NCBI GenBank assembly: GCA_026195255.1
Contig: JAPHSS010000001.1
Location: forward strand, 57,043 to 121,042
DNA length: 64,000 nt
Direction of reading: 5' to 3'
From: Gammaproteobacteria bacterium
GTDB lineage: Bacteria > Pseudomonadota > Gammaproteobacteria > SZUA-229
A program made the position numbers and the translations under genes. Numbering within the stretch: the first letter of the stretch is position 1; each line of letters begins with the position of its first letter. Shown piece after piece: positions 1 through 10,047 of this stretch. The notes beneath the pieces are model-generated. The model ran no database searches, was not told where the DNA came from, and saw only the letters and a program-made list of their open reading frames with translations.

Positions 1-255
<255 letters not shown>

Positions 256-282
256 TCACCTCTAATATATTTTTCATAGCCC

Positions 283-349
283 ATCGCGAACTAAAGCCAC
301 ACCATTACAGGTTAATATTACCCTGTAATGGCGTAGCTTTAGCTCACGT
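283..349. repeat. Palindromic repeat, family 2, copy A
   Basis: A long imperfect palindrome between amrS and gmk. Its core is a perfect 10-bp stem CCATTACAGG (302-311) with CCTGTAATGG (322-331); an outer arm pairs CTAAAGC (291-297) with GCTTTAG (336-342). It begins ATCGCGAACTAAA (283-295). The same 13-mer starts another palindrome at 31057, so this is probably a dispersed REP-like element. It lies in the leader of gmk and downstream of amrS, where the RNA hairpin could act as a processing or termination signal. Confidence 0.6.
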
Positions 350-393
350 TGGGTCTGGCAAACTGGATTAGTATAAGAATACCCTATTTAGGC

Positions 394-1485
394 TTATTTA
401 TCACTGATAAAAACAGGTAATCGACGCGCGCCCCATTTACCAGGGGCCGCTTCAAAGACACCTGGCAGGGGTTTTCCGCAAGCCTCGCAGCAACCATTAA
501 CATCCAGCCCCCAGACGCCCAGCTCATACCAGTCTCGCTCTATCAAGATATGCCCGCAAGTGGCACAATAACTACTGCTGCCCTCTGTATCGTGCACATT
601 TCCGGTATACACATAATGTAACCCTGTTTTCATTGCAATTTGCCGCGCCCTAATTAATGTCGATGCAGGCGTTGATGGAATATCGGTCATTTTCCAGTCG
701 GGATGAAATGCACTAAAGTGCAAAGGCACATCTGGCCCAAGATGACTCATAATCCACTCACACATTTCATGCAATTCTTTGTCAGAGTCATTCTTCCCCG
801 GAATTAACAGTGTCGTTATCTCGAACCAGACCTTTGTTTCCTGCTTTAGATAAATCAATGTTTCTAACACGGGTTGTAGATGCGCTCCTGTGAGCTTGAA
901 ATAAAACTCTTCAGTAAATGCCTTCAAGTCAATATTGGCAGCATCTATTGCATCAAAGAACTCAACTCTGGGTTTTTCACATATATAACCCGCTGTGACT
1001 GCCACGGTTTTTATGTCTAATTCATGGCAGGCAGCCGCCACGTCAATCGCATATTCATGAAAAATCACCGGGTCGTTGTAAGTAAAGGCAACACTTCGAC
1101 AATTATTTTGCTTTGCCTGCTCAGCAATAACCTCCGGGCTGGCTTTTGACGCCATTTTTTCCATTTCACGTGACTTTGTCATATCCCAGTTCTGGCAAAA
1201 TTTACACGCCAGATTGCAACCTGCTGTGCCGAAGGACAAGACAGGTGTACCTGGTAGAAAATGATTTAATGGTTTCTTTTCTATCGGGTCAATACAAAAA
1301 CCACTGGAAAGCCCATACGAGGTAAGCACAATTTGATTCTGCTGATTGGCACGCACAAAACACAAACCTCTCTGGCCTTCTTTTAATTTACAAAATCGAG
1401 GACATAAATCACATTGCACACGCCCATCATCCAGCTTATGCCAGTAGTTTGTTGGTACCGTAAAATTATCGGGATTTTTCATCAC
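394..1485 (-). CDS. amrS: AmmeMemoRadiSam system radical SAM enzyme
   Basis: A 363-residue radical SAM protein of the AmrS type (COG1180, related to pyruvate-formate-lyase activating enzymes). The cluster-binding CxxxCxxC motif is C90, C94, C97 in the run CNLACKFCQNW. It has an N-terminal cysteine set (C25, C28, C32, C42) and a C-terminal zinc-ribbon-like CATC...CCEAC, both typical of this subgroup rather than of classical PflA. The partners amrB and amrA are divergent, 64 bp away. The start is GTG 1485 or the adjacent ATG 1482; GGTGAGGTG lies just upstream. The reaction of the family is not established; no glycyl-radical enzyme is nearby. Confidence 0.9.
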   Translation of the reverse strand: MMKNPDNFTVPTNYWHKLDDGRVQCDLCPRFCKLKEGQRGLCFVRANQQNQIVLTSYGLSSGFCIDPIEKKPLNHFLPGTPVLSFGTAGCNLACKFCQNWDMTKSREMEKMASKASPEVIAEQAKQNNCRSVAFTYNDPVIFHEYAIDVAAACHELDIKTVAVTAGYICEKPRVEFFDAIDAANIDLKAFTEEFYFKLTGAHLQPVLETLIYLKQETKVWFEITTLLIPGKNDSDKELHEMCEWIMSHLGPDVPLHFSAFHPDWKMTDIPSTPASTLIRARQIAMKTGLHYVYTGNVHDTEGSSSYCATCGHILIERDWYELGVWGLDVNGCCEACGKPLPGVFEAAPGKWGARRLPVFISDK

Positions 1486-1549
1486 AAATCACCTCACCTA
1501 TGTTATAAATACAAGAAGACTGTTAAACCAAAAACTCGGTCGGCATGTT

Positions 1550-2350
1550 ATGAAAAATGTAAATTATCGCACTCGTCCCGCTGCCGTTGCCGGTATGTTT
1601 TATGCTGCAGATTCAGAACAGCTTTCAGCCGACGTTACGCACTACCTAAGACAAGCACAAAACCACCTAAATATCTCCCCTAAAGCCATAATAGCACCAC
1701 ATGCAGGACATATATACTCTGCACCTGTAGCGGCTAGTGCATATAAATTACTTGAGCCTGAGGCTGACAAAATTAAGCAGGTTATCCTGCTCGGGCCATC
1801 ACATCGAGTTGCCTTTAGGGGCATTGCTACTCCCGATACAGACTTTTTTGAAACCCCGTTAGGTAAAATCAAAATCAATAAACGGAACTGCGAAAAAGCA
1901 GAGACATTAGATTTCGTTCAGCCCAGCCAGTTAGCTCATGCAGAAGAGCATTCGCTTGAGGTACATCTGCCGTTTTTACAGGTTTTATTAAATGATTTTG
2001 AGTTAACGCCCTTTGTTGTAGGTGACTGTGAGCGTGATGACGTAGCCAAACTATTAGAGCTATTTTGGGGCAGTGATGAGACGCTATTTATTATTAGCAC
2101 AGACCTCAGTCATTTTCATGACTATGCAACTGCAACTCATCGAGATCGCTTAACGTCTAATGCCATTGAATCAATACAACCTGAACAGATAAGTTATGAA
2201 GATGCCTGCGGGCGCGCACCGTTAAATGGTTTGCTTACCCTGGCCAGACATCACCGCTTAAATATTAAATTACTCGATTTAAGAAACTCAGGTGATACTG
2301 CTGGCGATAAAAACCGCGTGGTAGGTTATGGCGCTTATGCCGTTTACTAA
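1550..2350 (+). CDS. amrB: AmmeMemoRadiSam system protein B (MEMO1-like)
   Basis: A 266-residue MEMO-family protein (COG1355), related to extradiol-dioxygenase folds. Family signatures are the N-terminal RPAAVAGMFY, the histidine motif APHAGHIYS, LGPSHRV, and STDLSHFHDY; the conserved His and Asp residues are candidate metal ligands. Human MEMO1 binds copper/iron and affects redox signalling, but the bacterial role is unknown. The gene overlaps amrA and is divergent from amrS, giving the full three-gene set. The ATG follows a weak ribosome binding site. Confidence 0.9.
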   Translation: MKNVNYRTRPAAVAGMFYAADSEQLSADVTHYLRQAQNHLNISPKAIIAPHAGHIYSAPVAASAYKLLEPEADKIKQVILLGPSHRVAFRGIATPDTDFFETPLGKIKINKRNCEKAETLDFVQPSQLAHAEEHSLEVHLPFLQVLLNDFELTPFVVGDCERDDVAKLLELFWGSDETLFIISTDLSHFHDYATATHRDRLTSNAIESIQPEQISYEDACGRAPLNGLLTLARHHRLNIKLLDLRNSGDTAGDKNRVVGYGAYAVY

Positions 2351-2903
2351 TCTCACCACTGAAGATAAAAACATTTTGCTGGAAACCGCAAAAAAATCGA
2401 TAATTTATGGGTTACAACATCATTGTGCTTTACCGGTTAAGTTAAGTGACTTCAGCAACCTTTTGCAGACTATTGGCGCGACGTTTGTAACTCTGAATAA
2501 AAACGCAAAACTACGCGGCTGTATTGGCACACTAGAGGCTCACCAGCCATTAATAACAGATGTCTCAGAACATGCTTTTGCGGCTGCGTTTGAAGACCCC
2601 AGATTTCCTGCCGTATCCGAACATGAAATAGAACAGCTAGAGATATCCATTTCAATTTTAACTACACCAGCAGCCATTGTTTTCAAATCTGAAAAAGATT
2701 TATTAAGCCAGTTAAGACCAGGGGTCGATGGACTGATTTTTCAGGCCGGTTATCATAAAGCAACTTTTTTACCGGTCGTTTGGGAGCAGCTAAAAAAACC
2801 TGAAGATTTTTTAAATCACCTAAAGATCAAGGCGGGGCTTAATGTTAATGACTGGCCTGATGATGTGCGTATTTCTCGCTATGAAACCATTCACATTGAG
2901 TAG
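2337..2903 (+). CDS. amrA: AmmeMemoRadiSam system protein A (AMMECR1 domain)
   Basis: An AMMECR1-domain protein (COG2078) of about 188 residues. The family hallmark is LRGCIGTLE, followed by AFAAAFEDPRFP and a C-terminal half with LRPGVDGLIFQ and FLPVVWEQL. Human AMMECR1 is of unknown biochemical role, as is AmrA. It overlaps the end of amrB by 14 bp (or 23 bp if the ATG at 2328 is used); neither start has a convincing ribosome binding site, so translational coupling is likely. The gene converges with ispB, with 24 bp between stops. Confidence 0.88.
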   Translation: MPFTNLTTEDKNILLETAKKSIIYGLQHHCALPVKLSDFSNLLQTIGATFVTLNKNAKLRGCIGTLEAHQPLITDVSEHAFAAAFEDPRFPAVSEHEIEQLEISISILTTPAAIVFKSEKDLLSQLRPGVDGLIFQAGYHKATFLPVVWEQLKKPEDFLNHLKIKAGLNVNDWPDDVRISRYETIHIE

Positions 2904-2927
2904 ACTATTAACAGCAACCTCAATAGT

Positions 2928-3896
2928 TTAAAAAGATCGATCTACTGAGTACTTCGCCAGATCCTGCAGTGCTTGCTTGTACTCAGTCTCTGGTAGATGA
3001 GCCAGTTGCAGTATCGCCAACTCAGCTTCTTTTTTTGCCGTTTTTTCGGTGTATTCAATGGCTCCGGTTTCTTTTATGGCCTGCATCACGGGCTCTAAAT
3101 AGTCCAGACCACCATCTTCGATAGCTTTACGCACCACATCTGACTGCGCTTTAGTACCATTGCGCATAGCATAAATTAATGGCAGCGTTGGTTTGCCTTC
3201 CGCCAGGTCATCACCTACATTTTTACCCATTTCTTCACTCGATGAACTGTAGTCAAGCACATCATCAATGAGCTGAAAAGCCGTACCCAAATGCATTCCA
3301 TATGATGCCATGGCTTTTTCTTCGTCTGCAGAACGCCCACATAATACCGCGCCCAGACGCGTCGCCGCTTCAAATAACTTGGCGGTTTTAGCGTGAATCA
3401 CATCTAGATAACGCTGCTCGGTTGTGTCTGCATCATGACAGTTCATTAACTGCATAACTTCACCTTCTGCAATTACATTAGTTGTTGCAGCGAGTATTTT
3501 CATCACTTTCATGCTGCCGACATCAACCATCATTTCAAAAGCACGAGAATAGAGAAAGTCACCAACCAGCACACTGGCGGCATTACCGAATAAGGCATTA
3601 GCTGTTTCTTTACCACGACGCAAGTCAGATTCGTCCACCACGTCATCGTGTAACAGGGTCGCCGTGTGAATAAACTCAATTATCGCCGCTAATGTATGAT
3701 GGTGAGTTCCCTCATAACCGTATGCACGTGACGCCATCAAACTTAAAATAGGCCGTAAACGCTTGCCACCGGAGTTCAAAATATAATGACTAAGCTGATT
3801 AACCAGTACAACCTCGGATGACAGTCGAGCCTGTATCACGTCATCAACCGCTTTCATGTCATCTGCTACAAGGGCTTTTATATTGTCTACTTGCAT
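2928..3896 (-). CDS. ispB: Octaprenyl diphosphate synthase
   Basis: A trans-long-chain polyprenyl diphosphate synthase of 322 residues that builds the quinone side chain from FPP and IPP. The first aspartate-rich motif is HDDVVDESDLRRG and the second is LIDDVLDY, followed by KNVGDDLAEGKPTLP. Divergent placement before rplU-rpmA-obgE is the standard gammaproteobacterial arrangement and supports ispB over ispA. The exact chain length cannot be read from sequence. The ubiquinone genes ubiE, ubiJ and ubiB are elsewhere in the window. Confidence 0.93.
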   Translation of the reverse strand: MQVDNIKALVADDMKAVDDVIQARLSSEVVLVNQLSHYILNSGGKRLRPILSLMASRAYGYEGTHHHTLAAIIEFIHTATLLHDDVVDESDLRRGKETANALFGNAASVLVGDFLYSRAFEMMVDVGSMKVMKILAATTNVIAEGEVMQLMNCHDADTTEQRYLDVIHAKTAKLFEAATRLGAVLCGRSADEEKAMASYGMHLGTAFQLIDDVLDYSSSSEEMGKNVGDDLAEGKPTLPLIYAMRNGTKAQSDVVRKAIEDGGLDYLEPVMQAIKETGAIEYTEKTAKKEAELAILQLAHLPETEYKQALQDLAKYSVDRSF

Positions 3897-3932
3897 TTTC
3901 TATCGTGTACTTGCTCTATAATGAAGTTGCGA

Positions 3933-3961
3933 ATTATGGTGTATCAGCCCCCAAGTCTCAA
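3933..3961 (-). promoter_or_regulatory. Candidate sigma70 promoter of ispB
   Basis: On the minus strand TTGAGA (3956-3961) and CATAAT (3933-3938) are separated by exactly 17 bp, about 40 bp before the ispB start. Two mismatches to the -35 consensus at most and one to the -10. Confidence 0.5.
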
Positions 3962-4042
3962 GCTACAACTGTCAAGGAGCGGGTTTGAAGGTATTATTTC
4001 AAACTTTTTTCAATAAAAAGCCCTTTTAATGCAACTTTTAGC

Positions 4043-4071
4043 TTGTTAGTTGGCCGTCAAATCGCTACAAT
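4043..4071 (+). promoter_or_regulatory. Sigma70 promoter of rplU-rpmA
   Basis: TTGTTA (4043-4048), a 17-bp spacer and TACAAT (4066-4071), 56 bp before the rplU start. A GC-rich discriminator TCGGGCCC follows directly, as is usual for ribosomal promoters under stringent control (ppGpp/DksA); that regulation is inferred. Confidence 0.65.
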
Positions 4072-4126
4072 TCGGGCCCTTTCTGAAAACAGAAAACTTA
4101 ACACGCAAATTTAGGAGTTGTCCGGT

Positions 4127-4438
4127 ATGTACGCTGTAGTTAAAACCGGTGGTAAACAATATAAGGTTACTGAAGGTGAATATCTGAAAGTTGAAAAACT
4201 AGAGGGTGCCGAGGGTGACTCAATTGAAATTGATCAGGTACTTATGATCGCTGATGGCGACAAACTGAAAATTGGTAGCCCAATGCTGGATGGTGGCAAG
4301 GTAACTTGCAAAATACTGTCTCATGGTCGCGCCAAAAAAGTTCACATCATGAAGTTCCGTCGTCGTAAACATCATCAAAAATGCACAGGCCATCGTCAGT
4401 ACTTTACTGAAATTGAAGTAACTAGCATAGCTGGTTAA
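4127..4438 (+). CDS. rplU: 50S ribosomal protein L21
   Basis: L21 of the large subunit, 103 residues, the usual length. The N-terminus [14 protein letters not shown] and the basic segment [16 protein letters not shown] are diagnostic. An in-frame TTG three codons upstream (4118) is rejected because the ribosome binding site TAGGAG (4112-4117) sits 9 bases before the ATG at 4127. It is followed 23 bp later by rpmA and preceded by a good sigma70 promoter. Confidence 0.97.
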   Translation: MYAVVKTGGKQYKVTEGEYLKVEKLEGAEGDSIEIDQVLMIADGDKLKIGSPMLDGGKVTCKILSHGRAKKVHIMKFRRRKHHQKCTGHRQYFTEIEVTSIAG

Positions 4439-4461
4439 ACCTGTAACAAGAGGATTCTAAA

Positions 4462-4719
4462 ATGGCACATAAGAAAGCCGCCGGTAGTACGCGTAACGGA
4501 CGCGAGTCGGAAAGTAAACGCTTAGGCGTTAAAATGTATGGTGGTCAGGCTGCATTAGCTGGCAACATTCTAGTTCGTCAACGTGGTACTGAGTTTCACC
4601 CAGGCACTAACGTAGGCATGGGTCGTGATCACACTCTTTTTGCTAAAGCAGAAGGCAAAGTGTTATTTGAAGTTAAAGGCCCCAAAAACCGTCGCACAGT
4701 GAGCGTGGTTGCTGCGTAA
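4462..4719 (+). CDS. rpmA: 50S ribosomal protein L27
   Basis: L27, 85 residues, whose flexible N-terminus reaches the peptidyl transferase centre. [16 protein letters not shown] and the internal [10 protein letters not shown] are signature segments. The protein starts with MAHKK directly, as in other gammaproteobacteria, with no cleaved Firmicutes-type N-terminal extension. Ribosome binding site AAGAGG at 4447-4452. A strong terminator follows, separating the operon from obgE. Confidence 0.97.
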   Translation: MAHKKAAGSTRNGRESESKRLGVKMYGGQAALAGNILVRQRGTEFHPGTNVGMGRDHTLFAKAEGKVLFEVKGPKNRRTVSVVAA

Positions 4720-4746
4720 AGACTTAACGTCTTATAGCAAACCTTA

Positions 4747-4784
4747 AAACCCTGCTCTTGTTTACTCAATAGCAGGGTTTTTTT
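4747..4784 (+). terminator. Rho-independent terminator of rplU-rpmA
   Basis: Perfect 10-bp stem AAACCCTGCT (4747-4756) with AGCAGGGTTT (4771-4780), 14-base loop, followed by TTTT. Confidence 0.85.
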
Positions 4785-4894
4785 ATGCACAAATAACTTT
4801 GGCGCAGAGACATAGAGCTGATAAATTATATAATACTCTGTGGCACTTGTTGCGGCATCAGACCCACCTGTAAAAACTAGCCATCGAGGGCTAA

Positions 4895-5971
<1,077 letters not shown>

Positions 5972-6002
5972 ATCGCAAGCTGCAAAATATAATTAACCCC
6001 AT

Positions 6003-7127
6003 ATGAAAACACGCCAACAACTCGCCGACTCTAAACGCTGGGTTATTAAAATAGGAAGCTCGCTGGTCACTGATGATGGCCGCGGACTTGACGCACCCGC
6101 TATTAAAGGCTGGACCGAGCAAATTGCCCAACTGCGCCAGCAAGGTAAAGAGATATTACTGGTTTCCTCTGGCGCTGTAGCCGAAGGCATGGCGCGCCTG
6201 AAATGGGATAAGCGCCCTAAGGCATTACACGAACTACAGGCCGCCGCCGCAGTAGGCCAAATGGGCCTTGTACAGGCATATGAATCACGCTTTCAGAAAC
6301 ATGGCATTCTTAGCGCGCAGATACTACTCACACATGAAGATTTATCCGATAGACGTCGTTATTTAAATGCGCGAAGCACGCTGCGCTCTTTACTCGACCT
6401 GGGCGTCATTCCTATTATTAATGAAAACGATACCGTCGCTACCGATGAGATACGCTTTGGTGACAACGACACACTGGCCGCTCTGGTTGCCAACCTTGTT
6501 GAGGCAGACGCTTTAATTATTCTCACCGACCAGGACGGCTTATACAGCGAAGACCCTCGCTTAAACTCAAACGCCCGGTTTATCTCGAGCGGACAGGCAA
6601 ATGACCATCGATTGCATAAAATGGCGAGCAGCAGTGGCGGCGTTTTAGGACAGGGTGGCATGAGCACCAAATTAGGCGCTGCTCAACGTGCTGCAAAATC
6701 AGGCACTGCGACCTTAATTACCAGCGGTCGTAGCGACAATGCGCTCCTGTGCATTGCAAATGCTCAGGAGAAAGGCACCCTGCTGTTGCCCGATGCTGAA
6801 CCCATGGCAGCCCGCAAACAATGGCTGGCGGGTCAGCTGAAAGTCAGTGGACAACTAATCCTCGATGAAGGTGCCAGTAAAGTTTTACAAAAATCAGGAA
6901 AAAGCCTGCTTGCCGTGGGCGTGACCGCTGTAAATGGCAATTTCATTCGTGGCGAAATGGTGGCCTGCATAAACCATGAAGGCAAAAAAATTGCCCATGG
7001 GCTGGTCAACTACAATGCTATTGAAGCGGCAAAAATTTGCGGTAAAAGCTCTTCTGAAATAGAAGCTATATTGGGTTATATGGATGATTCAGAACTGATT
7101 CATCGAGACAATCTGGTGCTGATTTAA
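6003..7127 (+). CDS. proB: Glutamate 5-kinase
   Basis: ProB, 374 residues, phosphorylates glutamate in the first step of proline synthesis and is normally feedback-inhibited by proline. An amino-acid kinase domain ([15 protein letters not shown], then [18 protein letters not shown] and ILTDQDGLY) is followed by a C-terminal PUA domain from about residue 275. It lies 31 bp after obgE and is probably cotranscribed. proA is not in the window. Confidence 0.96.
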   Translation: MKTRQQLADSKRWVIKIGSSLVTDDGRGLDAPAIKGWTEQIAQLRQQGKEILLVSSGAVAEGMARLKWDKRPKALHELQAAAAVGQMGLVQAYESRFQKHGILSAQILLTHEDLSDRRRYLNARSTLRSLLDLGVIPIINENDTVATDEIRFGDNDTLAALVANLVEADALIILTDQDGLYSEDPRLNSNARFISSGQANDHRLHKMASSSGGVLGQGGMSTKLGAAQRAAKSGTATLITSGRSDNALLCIANAQEKGTLLLPDAEPMAARKQWLAGQLKVSGQLILDEGASKVLQKSGKSLLAVGVTAVNGNFIRGEMVACINHEGKKIAHGLVNYNAIEAAKICGKSSSEIEAILGYMDDSELIHRDNLVLI

Positions 7128-7174
7128 AGTAATATCCGACAGTCTCTCAACAAATTCGTTTATAACAGACACAA

Positions 7175-7199
7175 AAAAGCCGGCACCAGGCCGGCTTTT
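7175..7199. terminator. Bidirectional terminator between proB and rpsT
   Basis: Stem AAAAGCCGG (7175-7183) with CCGGCTTTT (7191-7199) and an extra C-G pair. The six A bases on the left give a U-run for rpsT transcripts on the minus strand; TTTT on the right serves proB. Confidence 0.8.
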
Positions 7200-7222
7200 A
7201 AGAACAGCTAAGTTATTTCAAC

Positions 7223-7486
7223 TTAAGCCATAGCACGAATACGTGAATTCAGACGACTCTTATGACGAGCTGCTTTATTTGCATGCACCAGACCTTTGCT
7301 ACACATCTTGTCGATAACGGGAACAGCTGTTTTATATGCAGTCTCCGCAGCGGCTTTATCACCAGACTCGATTGCATAAACTACTCTCTTAACGAAAGTA
7401 CGGTACATAGAACCCATACCAACATTGCGGGCACGGCGCTTAATTGCCTGACGGGCACGTTTTTTTGCTTGTGGTGAATTAGCCAA
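7223..7486 (-). CDS. rpsT: 30S ribosomal protein S20
   Basis: S20, 87 residues, binds 16S rRNA early in small-subunit assembly. MANSPQAKKRARQ and the lysine/arginine-rich helices fit the family. The start codon is TTG (7484-7486) preceded by AGGAAAG. E. coli rpsT also starts with UUG, and that weak start takes part in S20 autoregulation; conservation here suggests the same control. It has its own promoter (7567-7595) and a leader of about 75 bases. Confidence 0.96.
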   Translation of the reverse strand: MANSPQAKKRARQAIKRRARNVGMGSMYRTFVKRVVYAIESGDKAAAETAYKTAVPVIDKMCSKGLVHANKAARHKSRLNSRIRAMA

Positions 7487-7566
7487 TTTATTCTTTCCTA
7501 TAAATTCTGATATTGTCTGAGAATAATTCTGTGAATTTTTCCAGAGAACATCCTAATGGGGCGCAG

Positions 7567-7595
7567 ATTTTTCCAGTTTAGGAGGCTTTTGTCAA
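7567..7595 (-). promoter_or_regulatory. Sigma70 promoter of rpsT
   Basis: On the minus strand a perfect -35 TTGACA (7590-7595), 17-bp spacer, and AAAAAT (7567-7572) as -10, then a GC-rich CTGCGCCCC discriminator of the kind seen at stringently controlled ribosomal promoters. Confidence 0.65.
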
Positions 7596-7605
7596 GTACC
7601 AATAC

Positions 7606-7645
7606 ACTAAATACCTATATTACATATTAAAGCATACTAAATACC
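7606..7645. repeat. Direct repeat ACTAAATACC x2 upstream of PilZ gene
   Basis: Two identical 10-mers ACTAAATACC at 7606-7615 and 7636-7645 are spaced 30 bp start to start, about three helical turns, and lie 48-87 bp upstream of the PilZ gene. A third identical copy is at 27793-27802 before trmB. This could be a regulator binding site; no known consensus was recognised. Confidence 0.3.
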
Positions 7646-7692
7646 CAAAGAATCAGTGTAATATGCAGCTCTAATCTGCTAAAAATAAGAAT

Positions 7693-8364
7693 ATGGAAGA
7701 CAAAAAAGAGTTTAAAGTTAAACTGGGTGACCCAATTCAATTACAGTTCATCCCTCAAGATGGCCGCGAAAGACTCACCGCCAAAGTAATTGGCCATAGC
7801 CCGAATAAAAGCATCATTATTAGCGCACCTGGCGTTAACGGCAAACTCCCCCTTTTAAAAGAAAACCAGCCATTTGTAGTGCGCATGTTACAGGGTAATG
7901 ATGTTTATGGATTTGAATCATCAATCATAAAGTATTACAGCATTCCTTACCCACATGTACATTTACGGCACCCCAAAGATATTGAGTGCATTACGGTGCG
8001 CGGCTCACAAAGAGTTGAAACCGAAATTGTGGTGTCAGTAGCGACCGAGTCCAGGCCCGCAGAAACCCTGTCTATTTCCATGTTAAATACTAGCGCAACA
8101 GGCGCTCTGTTACAGACAAAGAAAGAACTGGGCAAACTTGACGATGGACTAAGCATTTCAATCGAGCTTGAAATAGCCAACATAAAAAAATACTTACGTA
8201 TAAACGCCATTATAAGAAATATCTCTACGCCGGAAGATAGAGACGACGATGAAGACATGTTAAATAAATACGGGGTGCAGTTTTTAGATTTAAATGACGA
8301 ACAAAAACTCATAATCAATGCATATGTATATGAACAGATTGTTCTACATATGCAGGACCACTAA
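7693..8364 (+). CDS. YcgR-like PilZ-domain c-di-GMP receptor
   Basis: A 223-residue cytoplasmic protein with the two-domain plan of flagellar-brake proteins: an N-terminal YcgR-like beta domain (about 1-95) and a C-terminal PilZ domain (about 98-215). The c-di-GMP binding residues are visible: RGSQR (RxxxR) at the domain junction and NTSATG (D/NxSxxG). Binding of c-di-GMP is therefore well supported; the output is not. No flagellar genes are near, but a type IV pilus operon lies 7 kb away, so a role in motility or attachment is possible. Confidence 0.82.
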   Translation: MEDKKEFKVKLGDPIQLQFIPQDGRERLTAKVIGHSPNKSIIISAPGVNGKLPLLKENQPFVVRMLQGNDVYGFESSIIKYYSIPYPHVHLRHPKDIECITVRGSQRVETEIVVSVATESRPAETLSISMLNTSATGALLQTKKELGKLDDGLSISIELEIANIKKYLRINAIIRNISTPEDRDDDEDMLNKYGVQFLDLNDEQKLIINAYVYEQIVLHMQDH

Positions 8365-8429
8365 TACCGCTATCATGGGCTATCTGGCCTCACGGCGCTT
8401 TTACGTTATGAATTTCGGCATAATAGATC

Positions 8430-9971
8430 ATGTTATTTAAATCCACCGCCATTGTGGCCACGATGACATTTCTGTCACGGATATTAGGGCTGACCCGAGA
8501 TATTGTTTTTGCCAATTATTTCGGTGTTAGTAACGGCACTGATGCTTTTTTTGTCGCCTTTAAAATACCAAATTTCATGCGCCGCCTGTTTGCTGAAGGG
8601 GCTTTTTCTCAGGCATTTGTACCTGTATTCTCTGAATACAAGGAAACTCGAAGTTTTGCCGAGCTGAAAGACCTCATTAATCATGTCGCAGGATCTTTAG
8701 GCGGCTTCCTGCTTATGTTAAGCATTATTGGCTCACTCTCAGCCCCATTGTTAGTTTATGTATTCGCACCGGGGTTTGCGGATGAAACTCGTTTCCAGCT
8801 TACCGCCGATATGCTTGCCATTACCTTCCCGTATATCTTTTTTATTGCACTAACAGCCTTCGCCGGGGGCATATTAAATAGTTACAATAAATTTGCTGTG
8901 CCCGCTTTTACCCCTGTATTGCTAAACTTATCACTGATATCCGCAGCACTCTGGGGCGCCGATTATTTTGCACAACCCATTATGGCGCTTGCCTGGGGCG
9001 TTGCACTGGCGGGTTTCTTACAGTTATTATTTCAAACACCTTTTTTAGTCAAACTAAAATTATTACCGAAACCCCGATTTAAACGCGCCCATGAAGGTGT
9101 GGTAAAGATACAGAAACTAATGTTACCGGCCATTATTGGCTCATCTGTGGCGCAGATTAACCTGCTACTGGACACGATTATTGCCTCTTTTCTTATCACT
9201 GGTAGTGTCACCTGGTTATACTACTCGGACCGTTTAGTGGAATTTCCACTGGGGGTTTTTGGGATTGCTTTAGCTACGGTGATCTTACCTAGCCTCTCCA
9301 AACAACACGCCAATCAATCACCTGAAAAATTCAACCAGACTCTGGACTGGGCGTTAAAGCTGGTTACGCTTATTGCGCTTCCCGCCTCTCTGGGCCTGTT
9401 ACTTCTGGCCGGCCCACTGCTTGTCAGCCTTTTTGGTTATGGCGAATTCTCAGCACATGACAGTAGAATGTCCAGTTTAAGCCTCATGGCTTATGCCATA
9501 GGTTTGCCCGCTTTTATTTATATTAAAGTTCTGGCTCCTGGCTTTTATGCACGCCAGGATACCAGAACCCCTATGCGTATCGGTGTACAGGCGATGGTTT
9601 CAAACATGTTTCTAAACCTGCTGTTTGTGATTCCTATGGTAATGATGCAGTTTGAAGGCCCGCACACTGGACTTGCACTGGCAACATCAGCTTCAGCGTA
9701 TATAAATGCATTTATGCTTTACCGTGGACTCAAACGGCAGGGCATATACCAGCACCTTGATGGCTGGGGCAAATTATTACTTCAGGCACTGCTCGCTAAT
9801 GCGTTTATGGCTACGTTTCTAATCTATTTATCACCTTCGATAGAGAGCTGGTTATCCTGGCCTTTATTCGAGCGTTTGCAGTATTTATTGGGGTTTGTTG
9901 CAATAGCCGCGATTATTTATTCCGTTAGCTTGTTCGTCAGCGGCTTTAGACCCAGACATTTACAACATTAA
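8430..9971 (+). CDS. murJ: Lipid II flippase MurJ
   Basis: MurJ/MviN, 513 residues, moves lipid-linked peptidoglycan precursor across the inner membrane. About 14 hydrophobic segments span the whole length. N-terminal features of the family are SRILGLTRDIVFANYFG and FFVAFKIPNFMRRLFAEGAFSQAFVP. It stands before ribF and ileS in the standard gammaproteobacterial order. The ATG at 8430 has no clear ribosome binding site. Confidence 0.95.
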   Translation: MLFKSTAIVATMTFLSRILGLTRDIVFANYFGVSNGTDAFFVAFKIPNFMRRLFAEGAFSQAFVPVFSEYKETRSFAELKDLINHVAGSLGGFLLMLSIIGSLSAPLLVYVFAPGFADETRFQLTADMLAITFPYIFFIALTAFAGGILNSYNKFAVPAFTPVLLNLSLISAALWGADYFAQPIMALAWGVALAGFLQLLFQTPFLVKLKLLPKPRFKRAHEGVVKIQKLMLPAIIGSSVAQINLLLDTIIASFLITGSVTWLYYSDRLVEFPLGVFGIALATVILPSLSKQHANQSPEKFNQTLDWALKLVTLIALPASLGLLLLAGPLLVSLFGYGEFSAHDSRMSSLSLMAYAIGLPAFIYIKVLAPGFYARQDTRTPMRIGVQAMVSNMFLNLLFVIPMVMMQFEGPHTGLALATSASAYINAFMLYRGLKRQGIYQHLDGWGKLLLQALLANAFMATFLIYLSPSIESWLSWPLFERLQYLLGFVAIAAIIYSVSLFVSGFRPRHLQH

Positions 9972-10047
9972 GCATCACCTACAACACCACTTAAGAGGTA
10001 ATATCAGGTATAATTCCTCCCTTTTTTAATGTGGATATAAATTACCA

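Noticed and set aside
394..1485. AmrS as a pyruvate-formate-lyase activating enzyme
   Set aside because: The extra N- and C-terminal cysteine sets and the adjacent amrA/amrB genes place it in the AmmeMemoRadiSam group; no glycyl-radical enzyme is near.
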